NCBI GenBank assembly: GCA_003342815.1
Contig: PTEX01000311.1
Location: 308,027 to 372,026 of the forward strand
Direction: 5' to 3'
From: Eudromia elegans
Taxonomy: Eukaryota > Chordata > Aves > Tinamiformes > Tinamidae
DNA length: 64,000 nt
Part shown: piece by piece, positions 12,115 through 23,699 of the stretch
How the letters are laid out: every line of letters starts with the position of its first letter
How positions within the stretch are numbered: position 1 is the stretch's first letter
Program-made: the position numbers and the translations under genes
Notes under the pieces: model-generated
Told to the model about the DNA's origin: nothing
What the model saw: only the letters and a program-made list of their open reading frames with translations
The model's database searches: none

Positions 12115-15100
12115 AATTTGGAGAAGGATGGAAGAGTTCTTGTGGAACAGCGAGATAACCTTAGAATACTATATAAGGTGATATTATTACTGCCACACTT
12201 AAGGCTTTCTGCCTGCTCTAACGAATACATTTCAAATGAAGTTACTTTGTCAAAATTTACAGCGTTTGGCAATCACAATTCCTATCTGTTATATGCCAAA
12301 CTTTATTTTTAGTCCTTAATATTGTGTTAACGAGCTTATAATCAGCATATACATAGAGATAGCAAATTCATTTATTTCCAGCTTTTTCTTCTGAAGCAAG
12401 AATTCCTTTTGTATCTGAATTATTCTCTCTTTTCCCTAACTTTTATCTAAAAGCAGCAATTTTTGTTTGTGCCAAAGCCAGTGATTTTTTTTCTCAATAT
12501 TGCTATTTTTGTCTCTCTCTTATTTTGGTACATACCATGGGAAAAGCCCCAACACCTCATCTATAGCGCCTCGTTGCCACTGCTTCCAAAGGTCCGTTTT
12601 GTTATTCGGAAGGGGGGAATTCGCTTTTTTGTGGGGACCCAGCGTGACGTTGTGTTACCCAACCCCACACAATGCAAACGTCACCCCCGGAGACGTAAGT
12701 TTTGATGGGTACTCCACTGCTGTACGTATTTCTGTTTTCCCCAGATCTTTGGGAATATTGCCATGGAAAAAAATGTATCAATGAATTAGGAAAGAAGGAG
12801 AAGGAAAGCAAGCGAAGACGGTGCACGGTTTGGGGAAACTCCGCGTCTTCGGCGTTCCTGGGAGTGCTGCTGCTGCCTCCAGCTGGTGGGTGGTTTCCTC
12901 GTTTTGTCTCTGAGCTCACCTGAAATGCTCTAAGTTGGCACGTTTTTGTCCCCCTCCGACCTGCCGTGGCACAGCTCCGGGCTTGGCTGCTCGCTGGCTG
13001 CGTAGAGGGTAGGGAGGAGAGCTTTTAGGGCAGCGTTTTCCAAAGCCTCCCGGTAACTTTGCAGCCAGCATCTCCCCTTCGGAAATGACGGGCCCGTAGG
13101 AGCCAAAGCCTCCAAGGAAACGAGCTCTTTGCTTTGGAATAATTTTGAAATAATTCCAGCGTTTCTCCCCGTGCTCGTTGCTGAGGATGGAGTTTAACGA
13201 ACCCGAATGCGATGGAGTTTAAGCAATGGGGATTGCTGCAGTCCCGCAAGGGAAGAAGGAATGGCCTGGAGGGGTGGCTGCTGCCCTGCTCCCGTAAGTG
13301 CCTTCTCGGGTATCTAGGGGAGAAGTGAAAATGCAGACCCGCCTCTTTGTGTGCACTAGAAATACGGCGCCCTGAGCAGCACCTTCATCGCCATGGGCTC
13401 CGGCAGCCCGGGGAGCTTCTGAAGTCTGGCATCGTGGAAGGTTCATCACTGAACACCGCTTGCTGTAGCCAGGGCAAAACGAAGCTCGTAGGCCGACGTG
13501 GAGTCTTGGTCGGCTCCTCTGCTCCCACACGTACGGGCTCATCTCCAGGCCACCCCAAGCAAAGGCATCTTCTGCCGCCCGGAGAGGACTCTGCACCCCT
13601 AATGGTTGCTCTTTTCTTATTTCCCTGTGTATTTGTTGGTCTAAAAGCTGTTGTCTCCACGTCAGGACACCCCGGAAGGCAGATTCGTTGGCAGGCCCCC
13701 CTCCATGTGCATCCTACCCACGCTGGCTCCACGGTGCCCGACGTGGGCTGACCGTCTGTGTTTGCTAGTTTGTGGTCAGCACTCTTTGCCCAAGAAATAC
13801 ATGTATACACAGGCTTTATCTTTGTAAAAATAAATACCGGGCTGTGTCTTACAGGCCGTGAGGGAACTGGATGTGGTCCAGAATGTGGCAGCGTGTTGTT
13901 AAACGTGGTCTGTATCCCACGAGCTCGCGGCCAGAGCTCCTGTGCTGGCCGATCCCCGGCTTCAGGGCAGAGTTTATTTGATTATTTTCTTTCTCTCAGT
14001 CCTAACCGTAGCCGTAAATGGAACGGGACTCACCTCTGGCTTGGAAAGATGCTGCCTCGTGAGCTCGCCGCCTGCACCTGGGAGAGCCCCGCGTCCTCCG
14101 AGCCGCGCCAAAGCCGTAATTTGGAGCTGCCGATAGGGAAGGGAGCTCGGGGAGCGAGTCCTGCGCGTGGCGAGGAGGGGAAGCGGAGCCCGGGGCGCCC
14201 GCGCTAGCCGGCGGGTTGCTGTTTTGGAGCTGGCTGCTTGGCGGCTCGAGCCAAACGCGCTGCCGTCCGGGCAAGGCTGGGAGCCCCAGGGCTCCGGCTG
14301 CTCCTGGGAGCTTTTCACTGGTGCAAAATGCAGCGTTGCTGCCCAAACTCAAACCTGCATCCGGAGGATGTGTCGTGCTGTGCTCCAACAGGGCTTCTCC
14401 TCTGGCCCCGAGCACGGAGGGGCCGCAGATTAACTAGTCAAGCTGGTTTGCAGAGAGGCAAAACTCCGGGAGCAGGAGTGTCCCCTCCGCGCGCGATCGG
14501 GGTCTCATCCCTGGGGATGAGTCTGTCTCGACCTACGTTTGAAGTCAACACGGTTAGTGCCGTCCTGCTTCCTTGTAACTCAAATCAAAATCTCGTTGCA
14601 GATAGTCCCGGGCAAGATGTTGCCTGCCTCGTTTGGCCAAATATAGCACCGTTTAGGGCTTGTTATCCCGGGGGGATTTGTTCAGGTCTTGTGTAGGAAG
14701 CAGAAGAAATGACTTAAAGCATCTTGGTTTCCGTCGAATGGCAGGGGCTTATGGACCCCCGATGGTGCAGAATGTGGTCCATAAAACCTGCTTCTCCTCC
14801 CGGGTGGGTTTTAATAGGCTCGCTCAGCGTTACAGACTGCCCCTCCACTGCATTTCATTGGAGCCCCAGGATTTGCAGATGCACCACGAGGCCCTGTCCC
14901 GTGCACCAGCCTGTCCCATGTGAGGGGCTGAGCACCACTGAGCCATCCCCAGGCCCGTTAGGACCAGTAGTGTTATAAGCTCAGCACGTGCAAGAGGCTC
15001 TGCTGTGAAAACTGGCGTTAGAGAAAATGCAGCTTACCCTGAAATCTCCACCGAGTCCTGGAGCATTCTGGATTTCCAGTAATAGTAATTTTCTGGAGTT

Positions 15101-15884
15101 CCCCATTAAGGGGCACAGTCCCATGTCAACTCTACTGGCATAAATGCAGTTTTCTTCAGAGGAGATGCTCTGTCTTCAGGAGGAGAACTGAATTTTTCTC
15201 CTCTTTTTTCCTTCTTTAAAGTTAAAACTAAAAGTATAGGAAGGCTTTGAGGAGCTCCAGGATTTTTTGCATGAAGCAAAAATACTCTTTTCTTCTAACG
15301 TAGCCTGTGATACTTGAGTATTTTGTTGATACTGTCTTTAGCTGATGAACTGCTGCACAGCCTTTTGAGGCTGGAGTGACCTGGCTCCTTGATATGGAAA
15401 CCAAGACAAACCTCTAATTCCACTTCAGCGTCACTTGGCAGGGAAGCAGTTCAAGAAGGAAGAATTCCATGTGCTTAACTCTGTGGGTACTTCATTAGCC
15501 AAAGGGCGTTTGTTAATGGCCAGCTTCAGGTCTCGATAGGACCTCCCGTTGAGGTTAAAACCCATTATAAAGCCTGACCTCGTTACACCAATGGCCAGCG
15601 CACAACGCACCAGACGTGCCGTCTTGTCGCTTGGTGGGAGCTCTCTCGGGTTCGTTGCGTGGAGCAAACCCGGACGCCAGGGCCCCGCTGGGAGGCCAGG
15701 GTCCCTGTGCTACCAGGAGTCACCGTGGAGGCCTTTCTTGCTGGAACAGCTCATTCCAAATACTCCCCTTCAGCCCTTGAGCTTATACTGTGAATTTACA
15801 GTGGCTGCTGCTGCTGTAGAACATCTGCTTTTCCATAGGAGGGGAAAACACTTCAGGAAAAGTTAAAAGCCCAAAGGATGGGTT
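12112..15884. other. Mixed sequence, no gene recognised
   Basis: AT-rich at 12120-12530, then GC-richer to 14980, including the CpG-dense block 14055-14280. Several overlapping stop-poor frames at 13350-14700 (up to 152 codons) follow from the composition. No splice-bounded exon is evident. Confidence 0.5.
14055..14280. promoter_or_regulatory. CpG-dense block
   Basis: High CpG density (roughly 28 in 220 bp) within a generally GC-rich stretch, so less distinct from its flanks than the other islands. No exon recognised. Confidence 0.38.
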
Positions 15885-16260
15885 TGGCCTTGTGTGTTTG
15901 TTACAGTAGTACCTGGTTACGCAGCGTTGAATGGTCCACCTATAAATACTTTAATATTATTTAATAAATTATGGTGGCTTTTACTGCATACCGAATAATG
16001 GCATAAAACGTTTCTGTATTTAACAGGCACACACATTGCTTTAACAATATCTCCATGCTGTGTGCTTTGCAACAGCTTGTTACAGCTTCATATGCTAGGC
16101 ATTTACTATGTATTCTTTCTTTATTTCAGGGTAAAAAAAAAAAATAGAGGGCTTTCTAATAAGATGCCAAGCAACGTAGATGTGTCTAATGACCATTTGA
16201 CGAATGAGAGAAATGGTTTATAAAAGCAGCCAAAATTTCAAGTGCGGTTTACATCCAGAG
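15885..16260. other. AT-rich candidate conserved non-coding block
   Basis: Complex AT-rich DNA with TTAATATTATTTAATAAATT at 15950-15969 and a splice-acceptor-like TTCTTTATTTCAG at 16117-16129. No open frame follows the acceptor: an A-run and a TAG occur at once. An exon is therefore unlikely. Confidence 0.25.
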
Positions 16261-17772
16261 CTTGTCTTTTGCTGTCTGCCCTAAAGCCATCCTGAAAACT
16301 GGGGAAATCGCTCCCAAAGGCTCTTGCAAGACCTGGAGCATCTGCACCCTCCTCCAGCTGGGGCTGGCTGTGCACTGGAGGTGGAGGCACCGGGGAGGGA
16401 GCCCCAGGGAATTGTCATTCCTCAGATTTTGTTTTCCTCCCGCCCTAAGTTACTGGTTGAGCACCCAGGACACTCTTAACAGCCCCCTGGAGATGTGGTT
16501 TAAGGCTGGAGTTTTGCAATGGGTGATGGGCCTTAGTGTGCAGGGCTGCTGGGTGCCTGGCCTCGTGTTTAGTGCCTGAGTATGGGAGTTGGCGACTTGC
16601 TTCAGGTGCCTGGGTTTGCTAGTGCCGGCCTTGGGTGTTTGCCCGGAATAGCGTTTGGATCTCTTGACTTTGTGGTTTAAATCCTAGGCAACATATCCTC
16701 TCGTTCCTGCCCTATATACTGAGCTTATTCATACGGAAAGAACAAGGGATGCTTCTGGAGGAAAAGCTTATTTTAGTGCTGGAGCAGGAGACGTGGAATT
16801 GGGGGCTGCTTTTTTGGGGCTTTGTTGGTTGTTGTTGGAGGAACGTTTTGTTTGCTCGGGTCATTCATGTCTTGGAGAAAGCCCTTTGGAAGTCACTTCC
16901 TTGGGATGACTCCTTCTGCTGAGAGGAATGGAACGTGTGGCTGTGAGAGCTGCTCCGTGAAACAGGCAGAGGTCATGGCTTTTTTTTCCTGTTTCTTCCT
17001 TGCAGACAAATGATTCCACTCACCTCGCTTCGTTCTGGGAAAGAGCCGAGCTGTTTTAACTGAAACTTTCCCAAATACCTCAGCCCAAGACAGGTATTGG
17101 CTAGGAGCGTATAAAACCAAACACAGTGAGTTTGGCAACGTCTGCAGCAAATGAAAGGCGAGTTTCTTAATGGAAAGTGTCAGGCCCCCTCAACCATAAG
17201 TAGTGTTAAAGCACAGCCTGTAATTATGCAAATGCAGAGGGGCTGCCCTTGCCAGCTGGGTGCGTTTCACAAACACCACGTTCACTTTCAAGAATCCTAA
17301 AAAGCTGCAATAATGACTTTCCTTTTTCCACAGGATTTCTGAGATTTAACGCCGTGTTTCCGAAGCCGCGTTTTGCGTGAGACGGAGCTGCAGCTCCGTG
17401 CACGGCTGGGCAGGATCCGTGCTCCCGTGCTCCGCCGGTCTCCGCTGCAAAGCAGCGGCTCAGGGTCGAGCCCGGTGAGCTCGGCAGAGCTGGAACCGTG
17501 AGCGGATTTTTAGCCCTTCCCACACAGTTATTCTAAACTGTTAGTGGGAACTGGTTGTCTTCTGACATGTAGCTTTCCATAAACAAGGTGGAAGTTAGAG
17601 CTGGCAGGTGCTGGGAGGAGGCTCTGATGGATGAGGACTAAGAGGGGTAATCGCTGCTGTGCAGATAGGGATTTTTGCAATTTCAGCTTCATTACTTTTC
17701 TGGAATGATGAAGAATTACTCTGCTTCGTCTCTCCTACAACCATAGTTGGACTCCTGGAGGGGTTTCCTCTG

Positions 17773-17805
17773 CTCCAATGGCTTCTGATGCTCTCCAATG
17801 GCTTC
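17773..17805. repeat. 20-bp period direct repeat
   Basis: CTCCAATGGCTTC at 17773-17785 and 17793-17805. Confidence 0.85.
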
Positions 17806-20787
17806 AGTCTGGAAAAGAAGGAAATCCAGCCTGAATCCTTTGGGAATAAACATCACCTGGGTGATTGAGCCCAGCTGGGAGCCATTGATACCCAGAGCTG
17901 GCTGTAGGAGACACATGGTGGCATCCGGAGAGGGGCAGAGCAATAAACGAGACCATTACTTGGATTTCTAGAGCACAGAGGGAGAAACTGTTGTAGGAGA
18001 CAGTAGGTAACAAATGCAAATGCCTTCCTCCTAGTTTTGCAGGAGGTGCTCTTGTTTTATTCCCCATCCTCAGCTGCTATAGATCAAATGACTGCCTGGA
18101 ATCCTGTGCTGGTTTGGCACCTGCTGAGGATCCAGCAATGGCATGCCTGATTTTGAAAAGAAAATAATTGTGGTTGTAGTGTAAAATCAGCTTAGTTTTG
18201 CATTAGAGAAGCTTCAGCATTTTAGTCATTCTAGATGTTGCATGCACCATATGTTTGGGAGGTTATAATATACGAAATTCGTCCATGTCTTTCAGGTGTA
18301 TTTGTGTTCTCATCTGCTTCAGGGGCTGTTTGGGAATATTCTCAGGCTTCTCCGTAAGTGTTTTCCTGCATTATTTATTTTCAAAGCAACGATTTTAAAG
18401 AAATTCATAGCAGAGCCATTTGGTCCAGCGTGCTGTCCTTGGGTGTAACTCATTCAGCTCCAATCAGAGAGAAGCATGAACTGGATCCACCAGAACCTGT
18501 CAAGATATTGATGCTGTTGCCAAACGAAGACAGGGCTTAAACTCTGCCAAATGAGAGCATTTATTCTACAGATCAGCTCGAGGAAAGCACCTTTGTCGCT
18601 GGTGCTGGGAACGCGACGTGGGCCCGTGTGCTGGATGGTCTCAGGGAAGCGTTTGGTGTTCCCACTCCTCCCCTCGGCACCGCAGGATTTGGGCCCTGCA
18701 GGGCTGTGCTGGGCGCAGACTGGGAGCGTGGGGAGACTCTTAGGCTTCAGCACGACCCCTTCCAGGCGGCGGTGAACAGCCCTGGCGTCCGATAGGAGCA
18801 GGGTCCTCAGCCCCCTGCTTCCCTAAAGGACACACACAACACACCGCGTATTTACATAGAATCCCCTTAAGAACATCCGTCATGCTGGAGATTAAACCGA
18901 GTGTTTCTCCCTAGTTTAATGTTATGCCTTCAGGCAGTCTAAACCCAATAGGTTTAGTTACTCCGCTCCAGATCCTGGATCGCTCACACAGGCGGTTTTA
19001 TATTCTTGCCCTTATTTTCCAGGAGCGAGGAACCATCGCTAGTGGATGTCTGTCTTTGGGGGGGGGTTTCTAGGCCGCTTCCCCTTGCGTTTTGGAGCCT
19101 GGCCCTGTGCTGGAGTTGCAGTCGCTGGTTTTTACATTAACGTCTAGCAGCAGCACTGTCCTCACTCCATGTCTCCGTGTGCTGCAGTAGGCCAGTTATT
19201 CAGCCCGTTTCCTGCCCCGCTTCGTGACACCCGTTGCAGAAGGTAAAACTTCCATCCGGCACCTTTTGTCCAGAAGACGTTGGTGTTGCCTTCAGGACTT
19301 TAGCTGCTGTCACTGGCTGGAGAGGAACATAATGATTTGGATGCGGTGTTGACTTCTAACAAGGAGTTCCTCAGGGAATTTCCCTCCTCTGCTAAGACCA
19401 AGCCTAGATGCACACCGTATGCAGCAAGGACCACTGTGTCCAGCCTGCTGGCTTGCTGGCTCTACGGGGACCGAAGCTTGGGAAGCTCGAGCACTGCTGG
19501 GTTTGAAAATAGTCCTGAGCTTGTGGAAGAAGAGAACATCCTTTTGGCGGAGGAAGCTGCCCGAGGAGGCACCGCTTGGCCAGTTGACTTTACAGCCGGT
19601 GACGCGGGCACGTTAACGTTAACCAGGCCACAGGAGTCTTGCAAACCTTCTGCAGCATGAAGCGCTGCTGCCCAGTGCTCCCCAGCCAGCCGGGAACCAC
19701 AAGCTGCAACTGCACCATAACCCTGCGCCTTCCCGACGTCAGCACGCTCAGAATTCCCACCGATTTGAAGGGAGAGGCTTTGGGACCGGGTGGCCACTGG
19801 ACCCCAACAGGAGCAGGGAGTGTTTACCAAGCTCGCTGTACTCCCTGGGTGCAAAGTTCAGGATTCTGCCAGCAGCTTTCGTATTTGTGAGCTGAATGTC
19901 CCATCTTGTGGCAACTCCTGCGTTCTACAGGGTTTGATTACCCCGTGTCTCCTTAGGGCAAGCCCCACAAGCGAGGCACGTGGGAATCCTCCTTCCTCTC
20001 TTCATCTGGATGGTTCAAAGTCTCTGTTTAGTTGCAAATCCCATGTGTTATTTTGCAGTTTCCACGTGCGTTGCCAAGTGCACAAGTCTTCCATCAGGCT
20101 CCCCCCCTGTTCATCCTTTGACTTTAGTCATTAATAGCGACAGGCGAACATGGCTCCTAACGTGTCTTCCCAGGCATTTCCAAAGGAGGAGCTCGTGGCC
20201 GGTGTTAGGGCTCTGCCATCAACACCGTCACTCTTTCCCCTTGCTCTCTGGTTGTACTGCGGAACTTGAACCTCCTCGGGCAAGCATCGAATTTGCTATA
20301 TGAGCTATATGAGGGCTTTCAAGACTCTTAACAGATTTCTCCATTAAACCCATAAATTTCTGCATAAATTCCATTTTTATATTTGAATCCAAGTCGGCTC
20401 CACCAACTGTGGCATCATCAAGGAATAAATTAAGGCTGTCAGGAGGCTCTTCTTCCCGTTAAAGCCCTGCCAGGCAGGCTTGCAGTAGGATGGGGGCCTG
20501 TGTGCGTGTCCCTGGAGAGCAGCTCCTCAGAGCGGTGGATCCCGGCTGCGTTTTCAGGGAGGCTGCTGCATTCCATCCCTCTGGCTTTTCCCACGTGTCC
20601 AGAGGAGCTGCCTCTCCCCTCGCCACACGAGATTTGGGGTGTTCAAATCACCCTGCAACAAGGAGCTGCCTGGCTTGGTTGTAGCCTGTGCCAGTGCAGC
20701 AGCTCACAGATGCTCCCCAAACCCATCTCATAAACTGCAGAATTTATTCTGCAAGACATCAAAAGGCACATGCAGTATTTCAAAGAG

Positions 20788-20821
20788 AGAAAGAAAAAAA
20801 AAAAAAGAAAAAAAGAAAAAA
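20788..20821. repeat. A-rich low-complexity stretch
   Basis: GAGAGAAAG followed by A-runs broken by single G residues. Confidence 0.85.
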
Positions 20822-21539
20822 GCTTTAAAGGGTTCATCTCGGCATCTAAACTCAGTCTGCACCAACATACTGCAGGACCCAAGCTCTGATGGTGTTATTA
20901 AGGTGGCCCTTAATGGGTTAGTCCAGCTCAAGTTATAAAGCTGTATCATTGTGCTTTATGGAAATACCACATGGAGAATATGTAACTGGTAGCAGTTCTA
21001 GAGGCTGCGAGTTTCCTAGTTCAGGTATTTCATTGCTCTGCAGTTCTAGAGAGAATTAGTCAGATAATCCAGAGAAAGGTCCTCTCTGTTTATACCCTGT
21101 GGTTTCTTAAGTCGCAGTTGTATTCTCATGGTTTTCGTCTCCTTCAGTCACTCTGAGGCTTTCTTTTTTGAGAGAGAAATGTAAATAGACTGAAAAAGAC
21201 TCTACGTTCAACTTCTGAAAGATCTTAAAGCTCCTGAAAAACGGCACCGTATTTTACCACGGACGACCAGAGCGGATGCTGAGCCGCGAGCTGAAGGGGT
21301 CGATAACTACCGCACAAAAAGAGAAGGGAAAACTCCCTTTACCCCAATGGCGTTGCCTCCCTCGGAGGAGCTGTTCCGCCAGCTCCGGGGCTGCCAAAGC
21401 AGAGAGGTGGTTGCTGCTTCACGGAGCCGTCAGGCACTCAAAGAGCCCGTTGCGTGAACGTCTGAACCTGGTGGCATCTGATTCCAGAGCTGTGTGGGCA
21501 GCCTGCTTTACAACAGAGGCTTCTAAACAGGCAATCCAG

Positions 21540-22085
21540 TTTTCCAGGTAATTAAAATTGTTTGCATAGGCTAGTAGATTTATCTTTTGGAACCATTTTA
21601 GCACTAGTGCTCTCCAGAGTGGTATCAGTTGACACAGTGCATAATCTAGGGGAGACTAATTGCTGCATGATTTCTAATTTTTCTGCAGTCATGTAAATGA
21701 GCTGAAGCCTGCACAGGTGGAGCCTATTAGAGTGAATGATTTTGCTCTCATGTTGTTATCTTCATTTGCTGTTGTCTTATCAACTCCAAGTAGGAATTCT
21801 GCTGTCATGAAAAGCAGGCAAGGGAACAATGTCTGACTGAAAAGTCTTGTTTCATTATTTTTTAATTCAGACAGTACTACCTGCCTAATGCAGTTTTCTG
21901 ATTACCATGCTAGGCAGCCAGTAATGCAGTTTTATTCAAATAAGGGAAGCAGTGCTTTAATTTAAGCTAAGAAATCATCTACATTTCTTACCAGGCAACA
22001 AGGATTGTGATTCAATAATACATGACTTTAATAATGCATAATGGTAGACTTTGCAGGTACTAAATAGCAATATCAGAATGAATTA
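21540..22085. other. AT-rich candidate conserved non-coding element
   Basis: About 545 bp of complex AT-rich sequence without microsatellites or repeat signatures. It has POU/octamer-like GTTTGCATAG (21560-21569), E-box-like CACAGGTGG, and repeated TAAT/ATTA homeodomain cores. No frame is open far. This is the longest block of its kind in the window. Confidence 0.32.
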
Positions 22086-23005
22086 GTATGCTGTGTTATT
22101 CCACGGGAGTCCGTCTGCTCTGCACGTGCGCCCTCTCTCCATCTCCCTCTCTGCTTTGCTTTTCCTTGAGCCGTTTTCCTCCTTGTGGGGTGGAGTAAAC
22201 ACATTTAGGTTTACCTTCCAGGAGCCAGCTATTACAGGCTGCCTAAAACCCTTTCTGCTTGCACAGGAGGACCAGTGTTCAGCTCTCGTGTGCTCTTGGG
22301 TGCGCCGGCTCCGCAGCAGCAGCGGGGTGGTTACCCATCAAGAGAGTTCACCCGGCAGTACGGGACGTGTAATCCCATCCCCTGCTGTCAGCCTGGGAAG
22401 TCTTTCATATATTATGGGACTCCGCGTTCAAGTGAGCTGGACGGAGCTCCTCTTGGAGGGTCATCCCAGGACCTGCTGGTTGCAGGCCTGGTGCTTGCTG
22501 CTGGCCGACATGAAATCCGACTCCGTGCCGTGAGTGTCGCTGATAGAGAGGGGGTTTCACTGCACCACGGTTAAGACAGCAGCCACGTTCTGCCTTGTTC
22601 TGGAGATGGACTATAGCGAGCTTCAAATGGACTGCTGGTGCAAAGTCTGGGCTTCTGGGCGAGATGTGTGCTGGAGTGCGGGTGGCCACCCGGTCTTCAC
22701 CTCCACTCGCTGCCGGCCATGCCGGTGGCTCCATGGAGCATCTTTCCTCCGCAGCTCCTGCTAGAAGGAGGCCCAGGATGATGCTCAGAACAGCAGAGGA
22801 GGCTACGGCCTTCCCTATCGCTTCTCCCGTTTTGCAGTTCTTGACTTAACCTTCTCTAAGGGACCTTCGGTCAATGGGACGTTGGCACGAGTCAGACATG
22901 AGCCCCCAGATGCCGATCGAGAGGAATTGCTGCTCCAGCAAAGCGCGGTTTCTGTCACATTGTGTAAGCAACTGTAGAGCAAGAAGGAGAAGCAACCAGA
23001 AACCC
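22086..23005. other. GC-richer sequence, no gene recognised
   Basis: A 146-codon plus frame (22093-22533) and an overlapping 109-codon minus frame have no recognisable domain. Nothing else seen. Confidence 0.5.
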
Positions 23006-23130
23006 TGGGCCTGATTCTGCTCTCACCAACTGGGTATGTTCATCTCTGTGAGTTTCCATTCCCTAGCCCTCAAAAATGTTCCTTCAGTGTAATCCCATTG
23101 ATTTCAATAGAATTATTCCTGATTCACACT
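23006..23130. repeat. Palindromic old sauropsid interspersed repeat
   Basis: GGGCCTGATTCTGCTCTCAC at 23008 and CCATTGATTTCAATAG with GAATTATTCCTGATTCACAC at 23095-23129 are the two signature blocks of a repeat familiar from turtle, crocodile and bird DNA (gggcctgattctgctctcac, and ccattgacttcaatggagttactcctgatttacac). The core CCATTGATTTCAATAG is itself near-palindromic. It may be a MITE-like or LINE-derived element; I cannot name the family securely. Confidence 0.42.
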
Positions 23131-23640
23131 GTCCTCATATGTTTATAATAAAAATTCTTACCAGTGGCATTAATGCCCCGCAGATTATTCAAACTGAAAG
23201 AATTTTTCAGAACAAATTCGACTTTCATCATTTATGCTCTTTGTACACTTCTTGCATTTCACTCATCACAAGCAATAAAAACTTACTGATCGGTTTCACT
23301 TTTATTTACAATCCAATTAATTCCCTGGCACAATGACATCCTATTTAGGTTCATGACACTGGAGTGAATTGGACTGAGTTTTTTTTTTAAAACAACCTAT
23401 TTCCATTGCTTTTTTTTTTTTTAAGTCGATGGTGGCCTTTTATTGGCAGTTTAGGAAATAAAACATTTGTATTCCTTAATAGCATTCCTCCTAATTCTAA
23501 AATGCCCCTAGGAAAGCTCTGATTAACTGTACTACATTCAAATGTAGAATGATCTAATTACTGTTTCCATACCAAGAACTTTCGGAAGGCAGGATTAAGT
23601 TGTTTTTTGCTCCTTTATATTTGGAAGCTGCTTGTATATA
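23131..23640. other. AT-rich sequence right of the palindromic repeat
   Basis: AT-rich and complex. It includes an 86-codon open frame (23076-23336) with no similarity I recognise, two T-runs (about 23380 and 23411-23422) and a TG microsatellite after it. Part may belong to the old repeat at 23006. Confidence 0.3.
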
Positions 23641-23690
23641 ATATGTGTGTGTACATGCTACTTATATGTATGTGTGTGTGTGTGTGTGGA
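23641..23690. repeat. TG dinucleotide microsatellite
   Basis: Nine perfect TG units at 23671-23688 with an imperfect ATGTGTGTGTG stretch just upstream. Confidence 0.9.
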
Positions 23691-23699
23691 TGAGTGCAC

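Larger units (their letters stand above)
16261..21539. other. Mixed sequence, no gene recognised
   Basis: Contains the direct repeat at 17773-17805, a G9 run at 19058-19066 and the A-rich stretch at 20788-20821. Longest frame about 130 codons (19854-19462 minus), unrecognised. Confidence 0.5.

Noticed and set aside
16117-16140. Splice acceptor TTCTTTATTTCAG as start of an exon
   Set aside because: An A-run and in-frame stops follow at once; no plausible exon.
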